A DNA stretch of 64,000 nt from assembly GCA_023100825.1 (NCBI GenBank), contig CP095846.1, positions 2,232,001 to 2,296,000 on the forward strand, written 5' to 3'. Of the stretch, positions 40,771 to 48,793 are shown piece after piece; the stretch's first letter is position 1; each line of letters opens with the position of its first letter. The notes beneath the pieces are model-generated. The model did no database searches. It had not been told where the DNA came from and worked only from the letters and a program-made list of their open reading frames with translations. The translations under genes and the position numbers were made by a program. Source of the DNA: Nocardioidaceae bacterium SCSIO 66511 (GTDB lineage: Bacteria; Actinomycetota; Actinomycetes; Propionibacteriales; Nocardioidaceae).

Positions 40771-41220
40771 CTACGGCCGCTCGGCGTGTCCGAGTCGTGT
40801 CCAGATACGCACAAGAGCCCGCAGGTCGTCATCGTCGAGTCGGTCGAAGAACAGCCGTCGAAGATCTGCGTGCTGCTGGCGCCATGCCTTGCGCAGTAGT
40901 GCGCGCCCGTCCTTGGTGAGCACGGCATTGCTCCCGCGGCCGTCGTCGAGGGATCGTCGGCGCTCGATGAGTCCTCGGTTCTCGAGACGATCGGCGAGCC
41001 GGGTGAATCCGCCGGTCGACATCAGCCGGCGAGAGGCGAGATCGGACATACGCATGCCGTTACGGCCCGCCTCGCCCAGCAGGCTGAGCACGCTGTACTC
41101 CGACATACTCACGCTCACCTGAGCAAGGCCGGATTCGAGCGCGCGCCAGATCGAGTCGTGGGTGAGCAGGAAGCCGCGCCATGCCTCGTCCTCGAGTTCG
41201 CGGAGCTTCTCGGTCGCCAT
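40771..41220 (-). CDS. MarR-family transcriptional regulator
   Basis: A 149-residue winged-helix dimeric regulator. It has a leading helix (WRGFLLTHDSIWRALESGL), recognition helix region MRMSDLASRRLMSTGGFTRLADRLENRGLIERR and the DGRGSNAVLTKDGR wing. It is divergent from the LLM monooxygenase gene, with an 89-bp intergenic region holding an inverted repeat. It most likely represses that pair and itself and responds to a small phenolic or redox ligand, as MarR proteins commonly do (inference). Confidence 0.92.
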   Translation of the reverse strand: MATEKLRELEDEAWRGFLLTHDSIWRALESGLAQVSVSMSEYSVLSLLGEAGRNGMRMSDLASRRLMSTGGFTRLADRLENRGLIERRRSLDDGRGSNAVLTKDGRALLRKAWRQQHADLRRLFFDRLDDDDLRALVRIWTRLGHAERP

Positions 41221-41269
41221 ATCGGAAATCTAACCACGGGGCGGGAATAGTGTCTTGCTGGTCGCCGTT

Positions 41270-41293
41270 ATAGATGTCTGCATAGGCAACTAT
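41270..41293. promoter_or_regulatory. probable MarR operator
   Basis: ATAGATGTC (41270-41278), six bases, then GGCAACTAT (41285-41293) form an inverted repeat matching 7 of 9 arm positions. It lies between the divergent marR and monooxygenase genes, about 17 bp before the ATG. Spacing and AT-rich outer arms are typical of MarR sites. Confidence 0.6.
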
Positions 41294-41309
41294 ATCGGAG
41301 GCGAGGAAC

Positions 41310-42371
41310 ATGACGTTCGAGATCGGCATCATGACATTCGGGGAAGTGACCGAGGACGCGCTCACCGGGCACCTCCCATCGCCGCGGCAACGCGTGCAGG
41401 AGACGATCGAGCAAGCAAGGCTCGCCGACGCAGTGGGCTTGGACCTCTTCGCCGTCGGCGAGCATCACCGCAGCGACTTCGTCGGCTCTGCTCCCACCAT
41501 CCTGCTCGCCGCCGCGGCCGAGGCCACGAAGGACATTCGGCTGACCAGTTCGGTGACCGTCCTCAGCTCGGAGGATCCGGTACGCGTGTGGGAGCAATTT
41601 GCGACCATCGACCTGCTCTCCGCGGGTCGAGCGGAGATCATCGCCGGACGCGGGTCGTACACCGAGTCCTTCCCGCTGTTCGGCTACGACCTGGCCGACT
41701 ACGCCGACCTGTTTCGCGAGAAGCTGGACCTGTTGCTGCAGATCCGCGAGCGCAACCCGTTGACCTGGTCCGGTGAGTTCCGGGCACCTTTGGTCGACGC
41801 GGACATCGCGCCACGAGCCGATGGGGAGACGATCCCGATCTGGGTCGGGGTCGGCGGCTCACCGGCCTCCGCGATCAGTACGGGACGCCTCGGCCTCCCG
41901 ATGGCCATGGCACTGCTCCTCGGGCCGCTCAGGTCACACCAGCAGACCATCGAGCTGTATCGGGGGTCGGCTCAGCAGGCGGGCCACGACGCGATGAATC
42001 TGCCCGTGAGCATCAACGTGCACGGCTTCGTCGGTCGTACGAGCCAGGGAGCGCGGGACACGATGTACCCGTACTTCGCGAAGGGCATGGCCGACAACAA
42101 CCATCAACGTGGCGAGGGCATTCGCATCCCGAGGCCTGCATTCGACGCGCAGGCGACTCCGCAGTCCGGCCTGCTGGTCGGTAGCTCGCAGGAGATCATC
42201 GACAAGCTGATGGAGTACCACCGGGTCTACGGCCTGAACCGCGCCCTCATCCAGATGGGGTTCGGCGGTGTCCCGCAGCGCGATCACCTCGATGCGATCG
42301 AGCGGCTCGGCACCGAGGTTGCGCCGGTCGTCCGCCGCGAGGTGGACGCCATAGAGGGGAGCGCCGCATGA
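41310..42371 (+). CDS. LLM-class flavin-dependent monooxygenase (CE1758-like)
   Basis: A 353-residue luciferase-like TIM-barrel monooxygenase. It shows GIMTFGEVTEDALTGHLPSP at the N-terminus, LDLFAVGEHHRSDFVGSAP (substrate/flavin face), LTSSVTVLSSEDPVRVWEQFATIDLLS, and the AEIIAGRGSYTESFPLFGYDL stretch. It uses FMNH2 supplied by a partner reductase. The adjacent reductase and the sequence fit the paired LLM/FMN-reductase family typified by Corynebacterium CE1758/CE1759 (from memory). The substrate is unknown. It overlaps the reductase gene by 4 nt. Confidence 0.9.
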   Translation: MTFEIGIMTFGEVTEDALTGHLPSPRQRVQETIEQARLADAVGLDLFAVGEHHRSDFVGSAPTILLAAAAEATKDIRLTSSVTVLSSEDPVRVWEQFATIDLLSAGRAEIIAGRGSYTESFPLFGYDLADYADLFREKLDLLLQIRERNPLTWSGEFRAPLVDADIAPRADGETIPIWVGVGGSPASAISTGRLGLPMAMALLLGPLRSHQQTIELYRGSAQQAGHDAMNLPVSINVHGFVGRTSQGARDTMYPYFAKGMADNNHQRGEGIRIPRPAFDAQATPQSGLLVGSSQEIIDKLMEYHRVYGLNRALIQMGFGGVPQRDHLDAIERLGTEVAPVVRREVDAIEGSAA

Positions 42372-42970
42372 CGACGACGCTCATCGATGCCGCGCACGAT
42401 GTCGGCGGGGCCGGCGCGGCCCTCGAGGTGGTCGTGGTGAACGGCAGCCCGAGTGAGAAGTCGAAGACCATGGGTCTTGTCGACGTCGTGCTGGACACGC
42501 TGCGAGCCACTCGCGCCATCCGCGTGCAACGGATCGATGTCTACCGGCTCGGGCCGAGCTTCACCGGTCTGACCGATCGCGAAGACGCGCCCGCCGACAT
42601 CGAGGCAGTCCTCCGGCTCGCCGAGGGCGCCGACCTGCTGATCGCGGCGACACCGGTGTTTCGGGGTTCGTACACCGGTCTGTTCAAGCACTTCTTCGAC
42701 CTCATCGACCAGTACGCGCTCGCGAACAAGCTCGTACTGCTTGCGGCGACGGGCGGCGGTGACCACCACGCCCTGGTGCTGGAGCACGCATTGCGTCCGC
42801 TGTTCGGGTTCTTTCAGGCGATGACCGTGCCCGTGGCGGTCTTTGCGTCGTCGGGCGACTTCGACGGCACGATACTGCTCAACCCGCGTGTCTACGGTCG
42901 GATCGAGATGGCACTCGATGACGTCGCAACCCTGCTCGACGCACGCGTTTCCTCGTCCGAGCCGACGTGA
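42368..42970 (+). CDS. NAD(P)H-dependent FMN reductase partner of the LLM enzyme
   Basis: A 200-residue flavodoxin-fold reductase (NADPH-dependent FMN reductase family). It has the FMN phosphate loop VVVNGSPSEKSKTMGLVDVVL near residue 22, TPVFRGSYTGLFKHFFDL around residue 97 and ATGGGDHHALVLEHALRPLF near residue 128. It would deliver FMNH2 to the preceding monooxygenase. ATG overlaps the monooxygenase TGA (ATGA), showing translational coupling. Confidence 0.9.
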   Translation: MTTTLIDAAHDVGGAGAALEVVVVNGSPSEKSKTMGLVDVVLDTLRATRAIRVQRIDVYRLGPSFTGLTDREDAPADIEAVLRLAEGADLLIAATPVFRGSYTGLFKHFFDLIDQYALANKLVLLAATGGGDHHALVLEHALRPLFGFFQAMTVPVAVFASSGDFDGTILLNPRVYGRIEMALDDVATLLDARVSSSEPT

Positions 42971-43026
42971 GCACTTGCCGGCCGCCGGCTGCGATGTCCT
43001 CGCGGTCGTCGCCGGACGTCAACGCG

Positions 43027-43974
43027 TCATGGCCGAGGTTCGGCGGTCTTCGAGCTTGGTGCGGTGACGGGCGTGATCGTGTCGGCGGCACGACCGTACG
43101 CCGCGCACATCAGCCACGTACCAACGGCAACGAGGGCCGATGCGCCGAGCATATGAGCGGCGACCAGTACGATCGGCAGGTCGGTGAAGTACTGGACGAA
43201 GCCGATCAAACCCTGTGCGAGTCCGACGGCGAGGAACACGACGGTGGGGCGCGCCGGGAGGTGCAACGCGCGGAAAACGAACACGCAGCCGACGGACAGA
43301 CCGAGGAGGACGAGTACGGCATCGGCGTGCAGCTGGCTCATATCGGCCGGATCGAGGCCGTTGCGCCGCGCGTCCAGGTCGCCGGCATGCGGGCCGCTCC
43401 CGGTGACGATCGTGCCGATGTACAAGGCAACCCAGAGCGCGACATAGGTGAGTACGACGAGCTGGCGGGCCGCACCGGGTACGACGCGCTCACCGCTGCT
43501 GCCGTACGGTCGACGGACCCAGACCAGAAGGACCGTTGCACCGGCGATGAGCGTCATCGACAGCATCATGTGCAGCGCGACGACCCACGGGTTGAGGTCG
43601 GTGAGAACCGTGATGCCGCCGATCACTCCCTGGAACGGGATGCCCAACGCGATCATCGTCGCGAGCACGAGCGCGCTACGCCGCCGCGGCCGCCAGCGCA
43701 GGATCGCCAGCCAGGTGGCGATCGCGACGGCCACCAGTACGTACGTCAGCAGACGGTTGCCGAACTCGATGACGCCGTAGATGCCCAGCTCCGAATGCGG
43801 AGTGAGGGAGTCCTCGGTGCACTTGGGCCAGGTCGGGCAGCCGAGGCCGGAGCCGGTCAGCCGTACAGCTCCGCCCGTGACGACGATGCCGATGTTCGCG
43901 ACCAGGTTGGCGATCGCCAACCCGCGTACGAATCCATCGGACGGAGTGACGAAAGCGTCGATCAGCCGCCGCAT
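43027..43974 (-). CDS. ctaA: heme A synthase
   Basis: A 315-residue membrane enzyme of the COX15/CtaA family, with about eight helices. It oxidises heme O (from CtaB) to heme A. Features are VVTGGAVRLTGSGLGCPTWPKC (31-52), IEFGNRLLTYVLVAVA with a heme-ligand neighbourhood, HMMLSMTLIAGATVLL, and HADAVLVLLGL and AAHMLGASALVAV, supplying further His ligands. ATG at 43974 is 1 bp after the ABC permease gene; the longer upstream frame is spurious. It is the last gene of the ABC-ctaA unit. Confidence 0.95.
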   Translation of the reverse strand: MRRLIDAFVTPSDGFVRGLAIANLVANIGIVVTGGAVRLTGSGLGCPTWPKCTEDSLTPHSELGIYGVIEFGNRLLTYVLVAVAIATWLAILRWRPRRRSALVLATMIALGIPFQGVIGGITVLTDLNPWVVALHMMLSMTLIAGATVLLVWVRRPYGSSGERVVPGAARQLVVLTYVALWVALYIGTIVTGSGPHAGDLDARRNGLDPADMSQLHADAVLVLLGLSVGCVFVFRALHLPARPTVVFLAVGLAQGLIGFVQYFTDLPIVLVAAHMLGASALVAVGTWLMCAAYGRAADTITPVTAPSSKTAEPRP

Positions 43975-43975
43975 C

Positions 43976-44749
43976 TCACTCCCACCTGAATGTCTTGGCG
44001 ACGGTGAATCCGGCGAGCACCGTCCAGGCGAACAGTACGACGATCGGAGCGATGCCGGGTACGTCGCCCGCGGTCGCCGATCGGATGCTCTCGGACAGTG
44101 CCGCCGATGGCAGCAGCTCGAGGAACGGCTGGGCCGATTCGGGGTAGCGCTGCAGCGGTACGACGATGGCCCCACCGAGTAGCAGCAGCACGTAGATCAG
44201 GTTCGCCGCGGCGAGCGTCGCCTCTGCGCGTAACACGCCTGCGACCAGGAGTCCCAATGCGCCGAATGCAGCCGTACCGAGCAACACGACCGGGACCAGC
44301 ATGGCGACCGATGCTGCCCCGCCGGACGGGTTCCACCCGAGCAGCAGCGCGGTAGCAGCCAGCACGACCAGCTGCAGCGCCTCGACCACCAGTACCGCGA
44401 TGGTTTTGCCGGCCAGCAGGCCGGCTCGCGGTAGGGGAGTCGACCCGAGCAGCTTGAGCACTTCGTACCGGCGCTCGAAACCGGTGGCGATGGCGAGCGA
44501 GGTGAACGACGTCGACATGATCGCCAGGGCGAGCACGCCCGGCGCAAGGATGTCGATTCGCGATCCCGAGCCGAGATCGACCACGTCGCCGGACTCCGTG
44601 CCGGCGATGAGCACTAGCAACGGGATCACCAATGCGAGCAGGATCTGCTCGCCGTTGCGCAGCAGCAGGCGACTCTCCATGCGTGCCTGGGCAAGGACCA
44701 TCCGTGGTAGCGGTGCGGCCCCCGGGCGCGGCGTCAGATCGAGCGTCAC
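43976..44749 (-). CDS. ABC-2 type transporter permease
   Basis: A 257-residue membrane protein with six predicted helices of the ABC-2 family. It shows ARMESRLLLRNGEQILLALVIPLLVLIAGT near the N-terminus and GFERRYEVLKLLGSTPLPRAGLLAGKTIAVLVVE in the middle. Together with the upstream ATPase it forms a half-size exporter conserved beside ctaA and the suf operon in actinobacteria. GTG at 44749 overlaps the ATPase stop. The substrate is unknown, and a link to cytochrome oxidase biogenesis is only positional. Confidence 0.9.
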   Translation of the reverse strand: MTLDLTPRPGAAPLPRMVLAQARMESRLLLRNGEQILLALVIPLLVLIAGTESGDVVDLGSGSRIDILAPGVLALAIMSTSFTSLAIATGFERRYEVLKLLGSTPLPRAGLLAGKTIAVLVVEALQLVVLAATALLLGWNPSGGAASVAMLVPVVLLGTAAFGALGLLVAGVLRAEATLAAANLIYVLLLLGGAIVVPLQRYPESAQPFLELLPSAALSESIRSATAGDVPGIAPIVVLFAWTVLAGFTVAKTFRWE

Positions 44750-45666
44750 CGGAGCTCCCGACCGGTCAGATCGAGGAAGACGTCCTCGAGCGTGCGTCGC
44801 TCGACGGAGAGGCGTTCGGGCATGATGCCGTTCGAGGCGCACCACGCAGTGAGCGTTGCGAGCAGCGAAGGGTCGATCTCGCCGGTCACGACGTACGAGC
44901 CGGGCATCGTCTCGACGACCTTCGTCGCGGCCGAAAGTGCCTGCGCGAGCTCGCCGACGTCCAGGCCTGGGTGCGCTGTGAAGCGGATGGTGTTCTCTGC
45001 ACCCGACGACGTGAGCTGCATCGGCGTACCGCTGGCGATCACGCGACCGTTGTCGACGACGTGGACGTGGTCGGCGAGCCGCTCGGCCTCGTCTATGTAA
45101 TGCGTGGTGAGTACGACGCTGACTCCCGCATCGCGGAGGTCGTCGACGAGCTGCCAGGTCGCGCGGCGGGCCTGTGGGTCGAGACCGGCGGTGGGTTCGT
45201 CGAGGAAGACGAGCTCCGGACGCCCGACGATCGCCATCGCCAGGCCGAGGCGTTGGCGTTGCCCTCCGGACATCCGGCGGTACGGGGTACGTCCGAGAGA
45301 TCCGATGCCGAGCCGGTCGACGAGTGCATCGACGTCGAGCGGGTGGGCATGCAGGGACGCGACGTGCGCGAGCATCTCATGCGCGCGAGCACCCGACCAC
45401 GAACCAGCCTGCTGCAACATCACGCCGACACGGGGTCGCAGCTCGCGGGCGTCGGCAACCGGATCGAGCCCGAGCACGCGTACCGTGCCGACCTGCGGAC
45501 GCCGGTAGCCCTCGCACGTCTCGATCGTGGTCGTCTTACCCGCGCCGTTGGGGCCGAGTACCGCGGTGACGGTGCCGCGGTCGACGCGCAGGCTCAGGCC
45601 GTCGACGGCGCGTACATCCCCGTAGCGCATGACGAGGCCGCTGACTTCGACGACCGGGGGCTCCAC
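44746..45666 (-). CDS. ABC transporter ATP-binding protein
   Basis: A 306-residue ATPase of the DrrA/CcmA-like exporter class. Walker A is GPNGAGKTTTIE (about 39-50), the Q-loop GVMLQQAGSW, the signature RMSGGQRQRLGLA, and Walker B VFLDEPTAGLDPQARR, with the H-loop TTHYIDEAE. A C-terminal accessory domain ends TLEDVFLDLTGRELR, as in antibiotic-exporter ATPases. GTG start at 45666. It is the first gene of the ABC-ctaA transcript. Confidence 0.95.
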   Translation of the reverse strand: MEPPVVEVSGLVMRYGDVRAVDGLSLRVDRGTVTAVLGPNGAGKTTTIETCEGYRRPQVGTVRVLGLDPVADARELRPRVGVMLQQAGSWSGARAHEMLAHVASLHAHPLDVDALVDRLGIGSLGRTPYRRMSGGQRQRLGLAMAIVGRPELVFLDEPTAGLDPQARRATWQLVDDLRDAGVSVVLTTHYIDEAERLADHVHVVDNGRVIASGTPMQLTSSGAENTIRFTAHPGLDVGELAQALSAATKVVETMPGSYVVTGEIDPSLLATLTAWCASNGIMPERLSVERRTLEDVFLDLTGRELR

Positions 45667-45788
45667 CAGGCCAGTCTATTTACGTGACCGGTGACACTCC
45701 TCGCTCGGGTGCGCGAGTGGACAAGGCTGACCCTGGGACAGCCTAGGGTTGCGACGACCGATCGGGCGGTGAGAAGGGATGCAACACC

Positions 45789-47087
45789 ATGTCTCCACCA
45801 TGGGAGAAGCACCCGCACTCGGCCGAGTTCTACTGGGACCGCGCCGAAACGGTCGAGAGCTCCGCCGGTGACTACGAGAACCTCTCGACCAACGTCTGGA
45901 CAGCGCACGGGCCCGCAAGGGAAGGGGTTGCGGGCGACATCTCCGGCCCGATCAACAAGGTCCCGCCGGATGTACGCCGCGAGGCATTCACGCAGATGCG
46001 GATGGCGCTCGCATCCGCAGCAGGGCTCCGGTATTTCGGCGACGCCGTGCTCATCTTCGACCAAGAAGTCGACGAGCTGAACGAGCAGTACGCCAATGCG
46101 CAGGCACACGACTTCTACGTCACCGAGACCGCGGTTCACGTCGACCCGATGAACCCGCCGTTGCTTCCCCCGGGTTCGGAGGACATCTTGCGCGGCCAGA
46201 TGATCGCGAACCTGGACAAGCGGTACGCGGAGCTCGAGAAGGATCTGGACGAGGCCGGAGACGAGGCCGCCGGGATGGTCACCAACTACGACCCGAGCGA
46301 GGCCGAAGTACGGCGATGGATGGCCTCCGGCGTACTGCCACCTGCTGCCGCGGCCGTGTACTCCGACTACGACTTCACCGACCTGCCGGAGTTCAAGGCA
46401 TGGGAGAAGGGTGGCGACTTCCCGACCGGGGGAGAGCAACGCCGCACCTGGGCGACGTTCTTCGGGCCCGGACCCACGAGCGCGCAGGCCGTCACCGCAC
46501 AGGTCGGCGAGCCCGGTCCCGATCGCGGCATCATCTACGGCCGCTACTTCATCAGCCGCAACGATGCGGCCGAACCCGCGGACCTGCTCGGGGACAACCG
46601 TGGATTCACCAGTGACGCGAACGCGCCGTACCGAATTGCGTTCGCGTACGACACAGCGACGGGGGAGATGAGCTACACCGTCAGCGGCAGTACGACGCGC
46701 GCCGGTGCAGATATGGACGCGCGGGAGATCGTCGACGACGAGCTGCCGTGGACGAACACCCATCCCACCGTGCAGACCCATTCGGATGGTCGGATCACGA
46801 TCGACGTACACGCGGTGAATCCACAGACGCCTGCTGGTGCCGTCGACACGCAGATCACGATCGACCCCGACCAGAACTACGCACGGTTACAGGGCGACGA
46901 CTACCCCGACTTCGAGCTCTACCGCCAGAACCGCGACGGGACGACGACCGAGATCGGCCGCGACGAGATGTCGCCTCTGGACGGTACGGCAACGCTCTGG
47001 CCGTTCCAAGGACGCGATGAGCACTGGGGCGGCGAGAACGGTCCGTCCGACGGGCCGGTGCAGGAGCCGGACTGGCAGGAGCGCTGA
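45789..47087 (+). CDS. large protein with alpha-helical N-terminal module (type VII-associated-like), member A
   Basis: A 432-residue protein without signal peptide or membrane segment. Its first ~190 residues match three other proteins of the window. Examples are LRYFGDAVLIFDQEVDELNEQYANAQAHDF against the member at 59.0-60.4 kb, and LEKDLDEAGDEAAGMV...SEAEVRRWMASGVLPPAAAAV. Residues ~200-432 are rich in polar beta-type sequence (GRITIDVHAVNPQTPAG) and differ from the others. The length and helical character recall ESX/WXG-type secretion domains, but no WXG motif is present. The function is unknown. It converges on the 47.3-kb gene across a tandem repeat. Confidence 0.6.
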   Translation: MSPPWEKHPHSAEFYWDRAETVESSAGDYENLSTNVWTAHGPAREGVAGDISGPINKVPPDVRREAFTQMRMALASAAGLRYFGDAVLIFDQEVDELNEQYANAQAHDFYVTETAVHVDPMNPPLLPPGSEDILRGQMIANLDKRYAELEKDLDEAGDEAAGMVTNYDPSEAEVRRWMASGVLPPAAAAVYSDYDFTDLPEFKAWEKGGDFPTGGEQRRTWATFFGPGPTSAQAVTAQVGEPGPDRGIIYGRYFISRNDAAEPADLLGDNRGFTSDANAPYRIAFAYDTATGEMSYTVSGSTTRAGADMDAREIVDDELPWTNTHPTVQTHSDGRITIDVHAVNPQTPAGAVDTQITIDPDQNYARLQGDDYPDFELYRQNRDGTTTEIGRDEMSPLDGTATLWPFQGRDEHWGGENGPSDGPVQEPDWQER

Positions 47088-47140
47088 GCTCGCTCCGTCG
47101 CAGACCCTCGTACGGCCGTGATCTGGCGGGCCGGTGTTTT

Positions 47141-47292
47141 GCGATCGGTTACGCCCGGGTCGCTACCTAGTGGATCTGGGCGTCCCCGGTCGCAACGGGG
47201 CGGGATCTGGGCGTCCCCGGTCGCTACCTAGTGGATCTGGGCGTAACCGATCGCAACGGAATGAGATCTGGGCGTAACCGATCGCAACCGGG
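47141..47292. repeat. tandem ~30-bp repeats with an inverted leading unit
   Basis: Four units of 30-31 bp (47161-47190, 47191-47221, 47222-47251, 47252-47282) alternate between CGCTACCTAGTG... and CGCAACGG... beginnings. All contain GATCTGGGCGT. The last two end in AACCGATCGC where the first two have CCCCGGTCGC. The preceding GCGATCGGTTACGCCC (47141-47156) is the exact reverse complement of 47239-47254 and 47270-47285, so strong alternative hairpins can form. It fills the gap between convergent genes and may act as a two-way terminator. Confidence 0.85.
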
Positions 47293-47315
47293 CGATCCGG
47301 CGCTGTCGGCCGCGC

Positions 47316-48704
47316 CTACTCCGGCGGCGGTGTGTACGGAACCAACTCGCCGGTCGTCGGGTCAACCGTGGCGTAGCCCATCTTGATGCGGAGGTCCTCG
47401 CCGTTGCCCTGCACCTGGTACGTGTTGATGATGGCTCGTCGCGATCCGTCCTCGTTCTCCTGGAAGACGACCTCGCTCGAGTAGTGCCGGTTGTACTCGG
47501 CCTGTTGGGCGGCGCTGAGACCCTCCAAACCACTGATTGCGAGCGACAATGCGCCGAGCTTGCGCTCGACCGAGGGCGGGGGCTTCTGCGAGTCCGGAAT
47601 CGGCCCGGTCACCGGCTTCTCGACGTCGGGTGGGGCGGTGGTGCCGTCGTTGAGGTACGCCACTCCGTTGTCGGTGACCACATAGTCGTACTGGTCGGCG
47701 CCGACCGACTGCCATTCACCGTACGGCTTCGCTCCGGAGAGGATCCATGCGATGGTGTCCGAAGCGTCGACCGGATCGCCGAAGGCGAGGCTGCCGTCCT
47801 GCGACATGACCGTGTTCCAGCCGGATCCAGGACCGTCATCGGGAATCGCGTCGTACTGGGGCCTCATCACGGGGCCGTCCGTCGGCGGTGCGTCACCCGG
47901 TATCGCCAGGTCGTAGAGCAGTCCGTCGGGGCCGATGATCCTTCCGGTGGAGTGGCCGACTCCCGGGAGACAAGTCCCACCGGGGTGGACGTTGTCCTCG
48001 AGCTTCCAGTCCTTGGCGAACTCGGCGACTGCCTCGGGACGGTTCCCGGCGATGAGCTCGCGAACCGACCAGTTGAGGTCGGGATTGCCGAGTACCTTGG
48101 CGAGCTCGGCATCGCTGAAGTGTGCGAGTCCATCCTTGGTGATCGCGGTATCCCTGCCCAGTGTTGGGAGGTCGGTGAGCTTGAGGTTCGCACCCGGCCA
48201 CGCCGAGACGGCGGCGGCCGCAAGGTTGCCTTCGGCCCACTCGAGGCGGATCTCCTCGTTCGTCGGTTCCCGATCGAGGTTGGTCGCGACTTCGTTCGCA
48301 GCGTCGTCGATCTGGGTGTCCAGGCGCCCCTTCTCGACGTCGAGCGCTCGACCACCGCTGTCCTTCTTGTCCTTCGTCAGCTTGTCGTACGCAGCGTTGA
48401 GGCTGTCGATCGAGCGCGGATCGCACGACGTCTTGTTGTACTCGTCGATGGCGTCGGCGAACTTCTCCAGCTGGCACGCAGACCAGATCGCCTTACGCGT
48501 CATCTGTGACGCGTCGCCCTTGAACGGAGTCGTCGTCGGCCGAATCGCCTCCTGGACCTCGCCCGCGGCCTCGCTGATCGCGGCGCGATGGTCGGAGTCG
48601 ACCGTGCGCTCGACGCCGGCGATCGAGTCTGCCGACCCGTTCGATCGCCGCGCGATCTCGCGTACCGAGCCTGCGTCGGCGGAGTAGTACTCGTAGTGCC
48701 CCAT
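47316..48704 (-). CDS. large helical-N-terminus protein, member B
   Basis: A 462-residue cytoplasmic-looking protein, paralogous along its whole length to the next gene upstream. The N-terminus is MGHYEYYSADAGSVREIARR. The shared helical module contains IWSACQLEKFADAIDEYN and LDTQIDDAANEVATNLDREPTNEEIRLEW. The C-terminal half has TGRIIGPDGLLYDLAIPGD, PDSQKPPP and a final beta segment with FQENEDGSRRAIINTY and GEDLRIKMGYATVDP. I recognise no enzyme motif. It has GGGAGGACTA before ATG. It lies 89 bp after member C, in a probable two-gene unit. Confidence 0.6.
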   Translation of the reverse strand: MGHYEYYSADAGSVREIARRSNGSADSIAGVERTVDSDHRAAISEAAGEVQEAIRPTTTPFKGDASQMTRKAIWSACQLEKFADAIDEYNKTSCDPRSIDSLNAAYDKLTKDKKDSGGRALDVEKGRLDTQIDDAANEVATNLDREPTNEEIRLEWAEGNLAAAAVSAWPGANLKLTDLPTLGRDTAITKDGLAHFSDAELAKVLGNPDLNWSVRELIAGNRPEAVAEFAKDWKLEDNVHPGGTCLPGVGHSTGRIIGPDGLLYDLAIPGDAPPTDGPVMRPQYDAIPDDGPGSGWNTVMSQDGSLAFGDPVDASDTIAWILSGAKPYGEWQSVGADQYDYVVTDNGVAYLNDGTTAPPDVEKPVTGPIPDSQKPPPSVERKLGALSLAISGLEGLSAAQQAEYNRHYSSEVVFQENEDGSRRAIINTYQVQGNGEDLRIKMGYATVDPTTGELVPYTPPPE

Positions 48705-48793
48705 TAGTCCTCCCGAAAGTAGGGCGAAGCGGTTGATAGTTCGAACGGAGGCACCACAGACCGGCTATGGCGCCGCCGTGACGCCGTCGCGGC

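Noticed and set aside
41310-42970. Sulfoquinovose monooxygenase pair (sulfo-SMO pathway)
   Set aside because: The monooxygenase resembles the CE1758-type LLM family rather than SsuD/SmoC and has its own MarR control. Kept only as a test suggestion.
47141-47292. Possible CRISPR array
   Set aside because: Units are contiguous with no unique spacers, and no cas genes are present.
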